Source: Lachnospiraceae bacterium (GTDB lineage: Bacteria > Bacillota_A > Clostridia > Lachnospirales > Lachnospiraceae). From it: a stretch of DNA of 25,050 nt. Both the position numbers and the translations under genes were made by a program. Below the pieces are notes generated by a model. The model was given only the letters and a program-made list of their open reading frames with translations. It searched no databases and was not told where the DNA came from. The DNA is taken from NCBI GenBank assembly GCA_016291475.1, contig JAEEXJ010000047.1:1-25050 (forward strand), written 5' to 3'. Positions 8,272-15,797 of the stretch are shown one piece after another (the first letter of the stretch is position 1; each line of letters begins with the position of its first letter).

Positions 8272-10959
8272 ATGGATAAGAAATCTTTTCAAAAATTTTT
8301 GTGTATTGATGAAGGATACAATAGCTTTTATATTAAAGAACTTGATAGGTATCAGGATTTTATTTTTCCAAAAACTAATTTTGGCGACTTGAGAACAGTG
8401 TTATTTGCTATAGAGTGTGACGGAGCTGAAACGAGTAGGTATACCATTGGCAAGAGCATTGCGCGTTTTCAAAAATTTCTTGATGACTCTTTTGCGGATT
8501 TTCCTAATGGTACTGATTTGAATAGAACTAATGAAGAAATAATAGGGGCTAATAGAAAAGAAAAAGGGTCCACCAATAATGAATGCCTTGATGGCACAGG
8601 GGTGGAAGAGTATCGAATAGAGTATCAAATAGAATACATAAAAACAATCATTAATCTTTATTTGAGCGATAATGAGGGTGAAAATATACTGAATGGTATA
8701 TATGATACATTGAAAATAAACAAAACAATAAAACTTGATGAGAGACTGAAAAATCTTTATGTGTTTCTGCTAGATAACTTGATTACACTTGCATATAACC
8801 GAGATTCCATCGAACAATTTCTGGAAATATTAAAAAAATGTATCAGCATTACGCTTGAAGATGGGAAATACGATCACGGTGTATACCAAATTCTAATTTT
8901 TTATTGTCAAGTCATGATGTCAGTGCTGAGTGAAACTATGTGCAATATAGGCAAAGATCAATTGTTTGATGAGGCATTGACATATTTCGAATATTCAATA
9001 GCTGAAGTATATTATTCGGAGAAACGAATTATGTCTGGAGATGCTTTGGGCTATGCTGAGAGGTCTTTAAGGATAAATGATTCAGTGTATTTGCATAAGG
9101 CATTTTACAATTTTGGATTAATTGCTATTGAATTGAAGGATTTGCAGTTGGCAAATGATATTTTAGTGACTTGGATAAAAAAGGAGAAGGTTGGTGAGCT
9201 AAAACAAAGTGTCGTATCTCAACATATAACTACTGTTCATGAAAGCGAGTGGAGGAAAACTGAGGCAGGGGAACTCTCAACTGCACAGATGTTGGGGAAG
9301 CTGGCATTGGTCCGCGGCTTGATGGGAGTTACCTATGAATTGGGTGCGACTCCTAGACGCTTATTGTTGAATATGGGGCGAAATGATGCAAAAGAGGCCG
9401 AACGCTTAAATCCAAATGATGCAACAAATTATTCAACATTGGGTTGGATTATGTCTCAAGCAATTAATACACCGTTGAATAATGAGGATGGGGTTAAACG
9501 GTTTATAGGAAATAAAGAAGATGCTTTGAGGCAATATATGATGTTCAGAGATAGAACAGAATCTGGGAGTGATGGCTTTATGAGAATCCGCTCGTGTCAG
9601 ATGTGTTGTCAAACACTCGAAGAACTGATATTCCTGGAGAGTTTAAAGAAAGAAAAAGACGGGGATGCAAGTATAAAAGAATATTACGGTATGTTAGCGG
9701 ATATTACTCGGGAGTATCATGGCTTATTTTTGACTAATTATTCTTCTGTAAAACCTGAATATAATAAAGATATAAAATTATTAAATAGGATAGTTCGTCT
9801 ATCAGACTCTCCGGCGAATGAAATGATATATGATATTTGCATTCTGTTGATTTCGATAGTTGGTAATGTGCATTTTATTAAAGAGTATCTTCATAGACGG
9901 GAATATCTTTCAACGAATTATTATTCAAGAGTAAAAGAAAATGAAGAGAGGCGAAAGGAACCAAAAAAAATAGCATACTATACAACTTTGAGTAATATTA
10001 CACATGTGTTTGAAGAATATTATGTTGACGAATATGGAAATGGAAAAGTTGATAAAGAAAGAAAAGTAAAGGATACGAGAAATTGTTTGACAGTAATGAA
10101 TGCAAGATATATGAATGATCCGAATGAGGGCGTTGCAATTTTATCCGAATTAATGAAGGATATTCATGGTAAAGTATTATTCTCAAAGAAAAAAGCAAAA
10201 GATATATTGAATGATGTATTTGATGAAAATTTCGTTTTTTTAAAGTCTTTTACGGAACGCGTCGATAAACTAACGATGTGGAATAGATACGCTAATGATT
10301 ATTCAAGCGATGGAAATAATAGTAATGGTGTGTGCGCAGTAGTTGATCCGGAATGTTTTGCGAGTGATTTTTCTTATCCCTATGATTTAGATTTTTCTTC
10401 AAGAAGCACTATTGATGACTATACACTCTATCGTATAGTATATCTTTCTCAAAAGGGAGAAATACTAGAACAATCAAATGAAGGCTTACATGAAAATGTT
10501 CCGATTTTATATAATAATTTAAAGAAACTCTTGGTGCAGCTAAATGATTGCGTAGATATGGTCAAAAGGAAAATGCCTGAATATGGATTATCGATCGCGG
10601 ATAAGGTTGAAAATATCTTGATGAATACGTTATTAAATATAGTATTCTTGTTTAAGTATGATGATTATTCAGATGAACAAGAAAGTAGATTGATATTGTT
10701 CAGAAATAGGAATAATCAGCAAGATATACGAATACTTCCTACAGCTCCTCCGATGCTTGCATTGAACCCGGATTTTCAGATATTTATCAAAGAGATTATT
10801 CTTGGACCAAATGTTAGAAATGTTGAAAAATGGAAACCTTATTTTCAATATCAATTAAATGAGATGTGGAATAAACATCCAGACAATTTTAAATATCATT
10901 TTCCTATTAATGGGAAAGAGTATGAAATTAAGAAATCTGAGATTGATTACTTGACATAA
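8272..10959 (+). CDS. Large TPR protein with DUF2971-like C-terminal domain
   Basis: 895 residues, soluble, no signal peptide. The middle of the protein has helical-pair repeats of TPR type (around residues 235-310, and A-E-R-L-N-P-N-D-A-T-N-Y-S-T-L-G-W near 380-395). The C-terminal third resembles DUF2971: N-A-R-Y-M-N-D-P-N-E-G at 610-620, S-F-T-E-R-V-D-K-L-T-M-W-N-R-Y-A at 659-674, G-V-C-A-V-V-D-P near 686, and Q-E-S-R-L-I near 803-808. These correspond to the 'NDP-E', 'SF-E...MW-YA', 'G-C' and 'E-E-R' positions of that family, whose function is unknown to me. No catalytic motif is certain. It follows the helicase-Nudix pair in the same direction with equally A+T-rich sequence and a GAGGGTGG ribosome binding site. 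I infer a sensor (TPR) plus effector arrangement. Confidence 0.72.
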   Translation: MDKKSFQKFLCIDEGYNSFYIKELDRYQDFIFPKTNFGDLRTVLFAIECDGAETSRYTIGKSIARFQKFLDDSFADFPNGTDLNRTNEEIIGANRKEKGSTNNECLDGTGVEEYRIEYQIEYIKTIINLYLSDNEGENILNGIYDTLKINKTIKLDERLKNLYVFLLDNLITLAYNRDSIEQFLEILKKCISITLEDGKYDHGVYQILIFYCQVMMSVLSETMCNIGKDQLFDEALTYFEYSIAEVYYSEKRIMSGDALGYAERSLRINDSVYLHKAFYNFGLIAIELKDLQLANDILVTWIKKEKVGELKQSVVSQHITTVHESEWRKTEAGELSTAQMLGKLALVRGLMGVTYELGATPRRLLLNMGRNDAKEAERLNPNDATNYSTLGWIMSQAINTPLNNEDGVKRFIGNKEDALRQYMMFRDRTESGSDGFMRIRSCQMCCQTLEELIFLESLKKEKDGDASIKEYYGMLADITREYHGLFLTNYSSVKPEYNKDIKLLNRIVRLSDSPANEMIYDICILLISIVGNVHFIKEYLHRREYLSTNYYSRVKENEERRKEPKKIAYYTTLSNITHVFEEYYVDEYGNGKVDKERKVKDTRNCLTVMNARYMNDPNEGVAILSELMKDIHGKVLFSKKKAKDILNDVFDENFVFLKSFTERVDKLTMWNRYANDYSSDGNNSNGVCAVVDPECFASDFSYPYDLDFSSRSTIDDYTLYRIVYLSQKGEILEQSNEGLHENVPILYNNLKKLLVQLNDCVDMVKRKMPEYGLSIADKVENILMNTLLNIVFLFKYDDYSDEQESRLILFRNRNNQQDIRILPTAPPMLALNPDFQIFIKEIILGPNVRNVEKWKPYFQYQLNEMWNKHPDNFKYHFPINGKEYEIKKSEIDYLT

Positions 10960-10978
10960 AAAGTGTCAGGATTATAAA
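10951..10978 (+). promoter_or_regulatory. Consensus promoter of the racemase operon
   Basis: TTGACA (10951-10956), a 16-base spacer, TATAAA (10973-10978). The -35 lies in the last two sense codons of the 895-residue gene and the stop codon falls in the spacer. A small inverted repeat TGACA/TGTCA (10952-10956 and 10965-10969) overlaps the -35 and spacer. Transcription would start near 10985, giving a leader of about 48 bases. Confidence 0.65.
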
Positions 10979-11032
10979 TTCGAATTCAAAAGAGGACTTG
11001 AATGAAGTAAGAATAGCACTGAGGATTAAGTA

Positions 11033-11725
11033 ATGAAGAAGTTAGGATTAGTAGGTGGAACGGGTCCCGAGTCCACACTTATGTATTACAAGGAACTGAA
11101 TTCAAGGATCGATAACCTTACGGGCGGTAAGGCAATGCCTGATCTTGCTATCGAAAGTGTCGATTTCAGAAGAGCATGGAGTTATGTGGCCGGCGGTGAG
11201 TATGACAAGGCTACTGACTACATGGCAGAGAAAGTAAATTGTCTTAAGAATAGCGGAGCAGAAGTTATATCACTTACGGCCGCTACTTTCCATATCGTAT
11301 ATAACGAAGTATGTGAGAAGACAGGTGTAAATCTTATAAGCATTCCGAAGGCGGTATGTAACAAAGCGCTTGCGGAAGGATATAAGAAGGTCGGACTGCT
11401 CGGTACTATTTTTACGATGGAGAAGGATTACATGAAGACAGATCTCGCAAACGCGGGAATCGAAGTTGTAATCCCGGGTAAGGAAGACAGAGAACTTATT
11501 GCAAAGAGAATTCTGGAAGAACTTGAACTGGGAATCGTTAAGGAATCCACTCTGAAGGAGTTTCAGGATATCATTACGAAGATGCGTGATGAGGACGGAA
11601 TCGAGGCTGTTATCTTAGGATGTACGGAGCTTCCGCTTCTGCTGAATTCAGAGAACTGCCCTGTTCCTTGCCTGGACAGTGTTGATATTCATATTGAAGA
11701 ATTGATCAGGTTGATTACGGAATGA
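11033..11725 (+). CDS. Aspartate/glutamate racemase-family protein with altered active site
   Basis: 230 residues, full length for the Asp/Glu racemase superfamily. G-L-V-G-G-T-G-P-E-S-T at the N-terminus and L-G-C-T-E-L-P near residue 197 are family signatures. These cofactor-free enzymes use two opposing cysteines to interconvert L- and D-amino acids. Here the second cysteine (C197) is present, but the usual C-N-T-x-H site reads A-A-T-F-H at 83-87, so the first catalytic cysteine is Ala. E. coli YgeA is a known atypical member with Thr at that place. The gene has a GAGG ribosome binding site and overlaps the next gene by ATGA. Substrate and even racemase activity are uncertain. Confidence 0.85.
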   Translation: MKKLGLVGGTGPESTLMYYKELNSRIDNLTGGKAMPDLAIESVDFRRAWSYVAGGEYDKATDYMAEKVNCLKNSGAEVISLTAATFHIVYNEVCEKTGVNLISIPKAVCNKALAEGYKKVGLLGTIFTMEKDYMKTDLANAGIEVVIPGKEDRELIAKRILEELELGIVKESTLKEFQDIITKMRDEDGIEAVILGCTELPLLLNSENCPVPCLDSVDIHIEELIRLITE

Positions 11726-12489
11726 ATATAGAAGAGATAATACAAATTGCAAAAGAGGCCGGTGAGATCATGGTCTCTGCGGTCAGACCGAAAGTAATGC
11801 AGAAGGAGGGACATGCCAACTTCTGTACGGAGATGGATGAGAAGATCCAGGCGTTTCTGATTGAAAAACTGGGTAAAGTAATACCGGAAGCTTCTTTCCT
11901 CGGAGAAGAGGATGGCCAGGACGTGTTCACGTCGAAGATGGAGAGCGGGTTTTGTTTTGTAATAGATCCCATCGACGGAACTTCGAATTTCATTTACGAG
12001 TATCGTCCTTCCGTAGTATCGATCGCACTTCTTAAAGACGGAAAGCCATATATGGCTGTTGTATATAATCCTTATGATGACATGGTATTTTCCGCGACTA
12101 AGGGTGAGGGGGCATGTCTTAACGGTGAGAGGATAATGTCTTCGGATGCTCCGCTTTCCGAGTCGCTTACCGTATTCGGAACTGCTCCTTATTATACTGA
12201 GCTTCAGGAAAGATCTTTTGAGATTGCAAAGAAACTCCTTCCCTTGTGCGTTGATTTAAGACGTTCGGGAACTGCGGCATGGGATATGTGCTGCGTTGCG
12301 ATGGGAAGATGCAGTCTTTATTTTGAATTAAAGATCCAGCTGTGGGATTATGCGGCCGCTGCACTTATTGCGACTGAAGCAGGATGCAGGGTTACGGATA
12401 TAGAGGGGGAGGAACTATCGTACAAGGGAGCTACTTCCGCACTTGTAAGAGCAAGGGGCGTGAAAGAGATTCCCGAGTGTTTTAAGTGA
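11722..12489 (+). CDS. Inositol monophosphatase-family sugar/nucleotide phosphatase
   Basis: 255 residues, full length. Metal-site motifs of the IMPase/FBPase/CysQ superfamily are all present: G-E-E-D near residue 57, D-P-I-D-G-T at 82-87 and W-D at 208-209. Members remove a phosphate from inositol phosphate, fructose bisphosphate or 3'-phosphoadenosine phosphate using magnesium; the particular substrate cannot be told. The start codon shares four bases (ATGA) with the end of the racemase-family gene, so the pair is translationally coupled. The LRR gene follows 9 bases after its stop. Confidence 0.88.
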   Translation: MNIEEIIQIAKEAGEIMVSAVRPKVMQKEGHANFCTEMDEKIQAFLIEKLGKVIPEASFLGEEDGQDVFTSKMESGFCFVIDPIDGTSNFIYEYRPSVVSIALLKDGKPYMAVVYNPYDDMVFSATKGEGACLNGERIMSSDAPLSESLTVFGTAPYYTELQERSFEIAKKLLPLCVDLRRSGTAAWDMCCVAMGRCSLYFELKIQLWDYAAAALIATEAGCRVTDIEGEELSYKGATSALVRARGVKEIPECFK

Positions 12490-12498
12490 GGATAGCTT

Positions 12499-14157
12499 AT
12501 GTTCGATAGCTTTAAGAAACCTCAGGGGCCGAGACGCTCCTCCGACAATCCTAAACCTAAGACTACGACTTATTCCTCGGATGCGGTTAAACCCTGGCAA
12601 CTTGAGAATGAGCCGAAGACAAAGAAGCCCATTAAACTTCTCAATGAGTTTTATAAGCCTGAGGTAGCGGGACCCGATGTTAAGAAACCGGCACCAAGGC
12701 CTGTTTTCCAGCGTATACCTGCTAACGCACGCCGCGGTAAGAGAGCGACTTCCGTCAGGATTCAGTATCATGACGAGCTTATCTTCAGAAATGGCTGGTT
12801 TGTTTTGCTGGAAGAAAAAGGCGGAGTCTGCGTACTTACCAGGGAAGATGCTAAAGAAATCGAGCGGGACTATGAGAGATATTGCGAGCACATGAGCCTT
12901 CAGTATGAAGGTCGTGAAAGCAATATTCCCAAGATGGAAAAAGCCTGGAAGGAAGGGAATTACGATTACAAAGTCGACACATTATCCGATCCTTCCGAGG
13001 ATATTGTTATAAGAGATGTTCTTAGAATTCCCGGAAGCATAGACGGACATAAGATAAATAAGATCTACAGAAAGAGTTTCCGAAGCCTGGAGATCAAAGA
13101 ACTGATCCTTCCGGATAGTGTTAAGACAATAGAGGGCGAAGCCTTCAGCGATTGTTATTATCTTGATAAGATCACGATGGGCTCAGATGTATCCATTGCA
13201 AGCGATGCATTTAAGGATTGCCCGGGAGTTAAGTATGAAAACGGCCTTTGCATATTTGGGAATACGCTTTTTAGGGCTAGTGATGATATAAGCGAAGAGC
13301 TGATCATTCCGTATAATGTTACGAAGATCGCCGGTCAGGCTTTTAAGGGCAACAAAGTTCTTAAGAATGTGGTTCTTCCTCCGAATCTTGAGAGGCTGGG
13401 TGAGGATTCTTTTTCGAACTGTCCGAATCTGCAGATGGTTACTTTTACGGGAAGCGGTCACGACATAGATTTCGGATGGGGGCATATTTTCAGGGAAAAC
13501 CCCAATCTGTTGTCTGTTAAGCTTCCCGAGGGAATAACGAGGATAGGAACCTGGATGTTCCAAAAAAGCAGTAACTTATCCCTGGTTAATATCCCTTCTA
13601 CGGTAAGGGATGTGGAAATCTCAGCTTTTGAGGGGACTAAGCTTTCCCGGGATTTTATGGATCCCCGCCAAATGTATTTATATCTGGACAAGTGGCTGAT
13701 AGGTGCTAGGACAGATCAGATCACGGTGCCTGAGATTGAAGAGGGAACCGTGGGAATAGCAAGGGCGGTATTTGCAACTTCCCGTGAGGGAAAAATGGAA
13801 TCCGTAAAGCTTCCGGATTCGGTCAAGATCGTATGCGGTTACGCATTTAAGAACTCGAGAGTAAAAAGCGTGGATCTTGGGAAGATCGAGCATCTCGGTG
13901 CAGAGGCTTTGTATGGTTCGGATCTTACTGAAGTACATATTCCTGAGACCTGTAAGTATGTAGGCAGAAACAGTCTTAGTGCAAGGAACCTTATGGATAT
14001 TTATTTTCACGGACGGGACACTGAGATCGATGAGCCCAAGCCCTGGAAACGTACGGATGGAAGGATCGTAAGGATTCATGGGTACAAAGGCTCTACCGCA
14101 GAGCGGTATGTAATACAAAGAGGGGAAAAACTTGGACTTGAGTTTGTTGAGTTGTGA
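12499..14157 (+). CDS. BspA-type leucine-rich repeat protein without secretion signal
   Basis: 552 residues. The first 80 residues are rich in Lys, Pro and Ser and look disordered; a small globular region follows (about 85-150). From about residue 170 to the end there are LRR_5/BspA-type repeats of the form L-P-x-S-V-K-x-I-x-x-x-A-F-x-x-C (for example I-L-P-D-S-V-K-T-I-E-G-E-A-F-S-D-C). Most BspA proteins are exported surface adhesins, but here no signal peptide, anchor or membrane helix is visible, so it should be cytosolic and act as a binding scaffold. Its ribosome binding site (GAGGA) overlaps the stop of the preceding gene. Partner and function are unknown. Confidence 0.82.
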   Translation: MFDSFKKPQGPRRSSDNPKPKTTTYSSDAVKPWQLENEPKTKKPIKLLNEFYKPEVAGPDVKKPAPRPVFQRIPANARRGKRATSVRIQYHDELIFRNGWFVLLEEKGGVCVLTREDAKEIERDYERYCEHMSLQYEGRESNIPKMEKAWKEGNYDYKVDTLSDPSEDIVIRDVLRIPGSIDGHKINKIYRKSFRSLEIKELILPDSVKTIEGEAFSDCYYLDKITMGSDVSIASDAFKDCPGVKYENGLCIFGNTLFRASDDISEELIIPYNVTKIAGQAFKGNKVLKNVVLPPNLERLGEDSFSNCPNLQMVTFTGSGHDIDFGWGHIFRENPNLLSVKLPEGITRIGTWMFQKSSNLSLVNIPSTVRDVEISAFEGTKLSRDFMDPRQMYLYLDKWLIGARTDQITVPEIEEGTVGIARAVFATSREGKMESVKLPDSVKIVCGYAFKNSRVKSVDLGKIEHLGAEALYGSDLTEVHIPETCKYVGRNSLSARNLMDIYFHGRDTEIDEPKPWKRTDGRIVRIHGYKGSTAERYVIQRGEKLGLEFVEL

Positions 14158-14176
14158 TCGGTAAGGAGGTATTATC

Positions 14177-14830
14177 ATGACAGAGTCGGAAGCGATACTT
14201 GCAAGGCATTCGGTTAGGCAGTATAAGGCTAAGGCAATCGAAGGCGATATTGCAAAACAGATAGAGGATAAGGTAGCAGAGGTTAATGAAGAGTCAGGAC
14301 TTCATTTTCAGTTTCTGAATGATTCGGGCACGGCTTACACAAATCTGTTTCTGAAGATCACGGGACTTAATTCCGCACCCGCATCCATTGCATGTGTCGG
14401 TAAAGACAGCGCAGATCTTGAAGAGAAGGTGGGATATTACGGAGAGAAGATCGTTTTGTTTTTACAGATGATCGGTCTTAATACCTGCTGGGTAGGAAGT
14501 TTTAACAAGAAAAGATCCGAAGCTGAGATTGGTGAGGGAGAAAGAAATGTTATCTCCATCGCGGTAGGATACGGAGAAAACGAAGGCAAGGCACACAAGT
14601 CCAAGAGCGTGGATCAGCTTGTCGATGCCAAGGCTGACAGTCCGGAGTGGTTTAATGAAGGTGTTAAGGCAGCACTTCTTGCTCCCACAGCTCTTAATCA
14701 GCAGAAGTTTGTAATAAGGCTTAAGGATGATGACACCGCGGAGATCGTAAGCAAGGGCGGTGCGTTTACAAGTGTCGATCTGGGAATTGTTAAGTATCAC
14801 TTTGAAGTAGGATCCGGAAGAAAACTTTGA
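14177..14830 (+). CDS. Nitroreductase-family FMN enzyme
   Basis: 217 residues. The N-terminal R-H-S-V-R-Q-Y (10-16) is the FMN-phosphate binding signature of the family, and A-P-T-A-L-N-Q-Q near the C-terminal third is the second flavin contact. W-V-G-S-F in the middle also fits. These dimeric enzymes use NAD(P)H to reduce nitro compounds, quinones or flavins. This is the shorter, divergent clostridial type and the physiological substrate is unknown. It has a strong AAGGAGG ribosome binding site at 14163-14169 and sits in the five-gene operon. Confidence 0.85.
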   Translation: MTESEAILARHSVRQYKAKAIEGDIAKQIEDKVAEVNEESGLHFQFLNDSGTAYTNLFLKITGLNSAPASIACVGKDSADLEEKVGYYGEKIVLFLQMIGLNTCWVGSFNKKRSEAEIGEGERNVISIAVGYGENEGKAHKSKSVDQLVDAKADSPEWFNEGVKAALLAPTALNQQKFVIRLKDDDTAEIVSKGGAFTSVDLGIVKYHFEVGSGRKL

Positions 14831-14842
14831 GAGGGATAGAAA

Positions 14843-15772
14843 ATGCAGCTGCTTAGTTTAAAGTGCCCTAATTGCAACGGTTCGCTGAAGATGGTAAGAG
14901 AAGGAGTCTTTTACTGTCAAAATTGTGATTCCGAATTCATGGCGGATTATGACAAGGATGATGTGGAATATCAGAAGATGAAGACCGAAGCCGAGCTTCG
15001 AAAGCAGCAGCTTAACATGGCTGAGAGCGGAGCTGCGGAACGGGCTCGCAAGGCAAAGGATCAGTTCAAGATCAAATTGATCGGAATTGCCGTGGGCTTC
15101 ATCCTCTTGCTTATCATAGTTGTACCGACCGTGATCGTAACACTTAAGACGCAAAGAGAAGCTCAGGAAGCTTATTTGCAGCAGCAAAGAGAAAGAGAAG
15201 AGCGTCAGGAAGCGGAAGCAAGAGAAAGAGAAGAAAGACTGAGGCAGGAAGAAGAGGACAGACTGGCAGCAGAAGAAGCCGAGCATCAGGCGATACTTGA
15301 ATCCTACAGGCTGACTCCCGAAGAGATTGTAGCGGATACATTTTTTACGGAAAATGCGAATAAGACTTTTCGCGTTCAGTTATGGGATAATACCAATCTT
15401 TTCTATGACAACTGGAAATGGAACGAACAGCCCGAATACATCACAAGTTTTCTGCTGACCGCAAAGGATGAGAACAACCGCGAGCAGAATATACTGATCA
15501 GTATTTATAAGATCCACTGGGATAAAGAGTATGAAGACCGCACCGATCATTATGTGATGTATGACGGTGCATGCCTCTACAATATTTCCAGGAATGAAGA
15601 CGGAACGATCCGCTCGGATTATGCCCCGGACAGTCTTACCTTTAACAGTGAGATCGTGGCAAATCAGTTCCTGAGCGGATACACGGATTATGATCAATTG
15701 ATCAGGCAGGAGATATATGGAAATTCCGACTACACTTATGTAGAATTCTCCATGCCGGAAGATGCTCAGTGA
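14843..15772 (+). CDS. Zinc-ribbon membrane protein with coiled coil
   Basis: 309 residues. An N-terminal zinc ribbon has C-P-N-C at 8-11 and C-Q-N-C at 25-28. A membrane helix follows at about 74-98, then a highly charged E/R/Q-rich coiled coil at about 99-155, then a globular C-terminal domain of about 150 residues with no family I recognise. The expected topology is ribbon inside, C-terminal domain outside. Multi-domain proteins of this layout are common in Lachnospiraceae and largely uncharacterised; sensing or envelope roles are possible. The ribosome binding site is GAGGG. It is the last gene of the operon and its stop is followed after two bases by a long hairpin. Confidence 0.8.
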   Translation: MQLLSLKCPNCNGSLKMVREGVFYCQNCDSEFMADYDKDDVEYQKMKTEAELRKQQLNMAESGAAERARKAKDQFKIKLIGIAVGFILLLIIVVPTVIVTLKTQREAQEAYLQQQREREERQEAEAREREERLRQEEEDRLAAEEAEHQAILESYRLTPEEIVADTFFTENANKTFRVQLWDNTNLFYDNWKWNEQPEYITSFLLTAKDENNREQNILISIYKIHWDKEYEDRTDHYVMYDGACLYNISRNEDGTIRSDYAPDSLTFNSEIVANQFLSGYTDYDQLIRQEIYGNSDYTYVEFSMPEDAQ

Positions 15773-15774
15773 CG

Positions 15775-15797
15775 GAGAGTTTTATTTTAAAACTCTC
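15775..15797. terminator. Hairpin between convergent genes, probable bidirectional terminator
   Basis: A perfect 10-bp stem GAGAGTTTTA/TAAAACTCTC with a 3-base loop. A short T-run (TTT) follows on the plus strand, so it most probably ends the 11033-15772 operon. The stop codon of the MATE gene lies inside the stem at 15782-15784, so the minus-strand transcript shares the structure. Confidence 0.6.

Larger units (their letters stand above)
4819..10959 (+). other. A+T-rich accessory (defence-like) block of three genes
   Basis: The helicase, Nudix and TPR/DUF2971-like genes run in one direction and are visibly richer in A+T and in AGA, ATA and AAA codons than the genes on both sides. On the left the block is only 16 bases from a housekeeping-like gene. 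On the right it ends exactly at a promoter for the next operon. I saw no integrase, flanking direct repeats or tRNA. Recent acquisition as a unit is inference. Confidence 0.55.

Noticed and set aside
4780..11032. Attachment-site direct repeats or an integrase bounding the A+T-rich block
   Set aside because: I compared both edges by eye and found no shared repeat, no recombinase gene and no tRNA, so I do not call a mobile element.
12415..12891. A 158-codon minus-strand frame across the IMPase/LRR junction
   Set aside because: Overlaps two well-supported genes with motifs and ribosome binding sites; a shadow frame.
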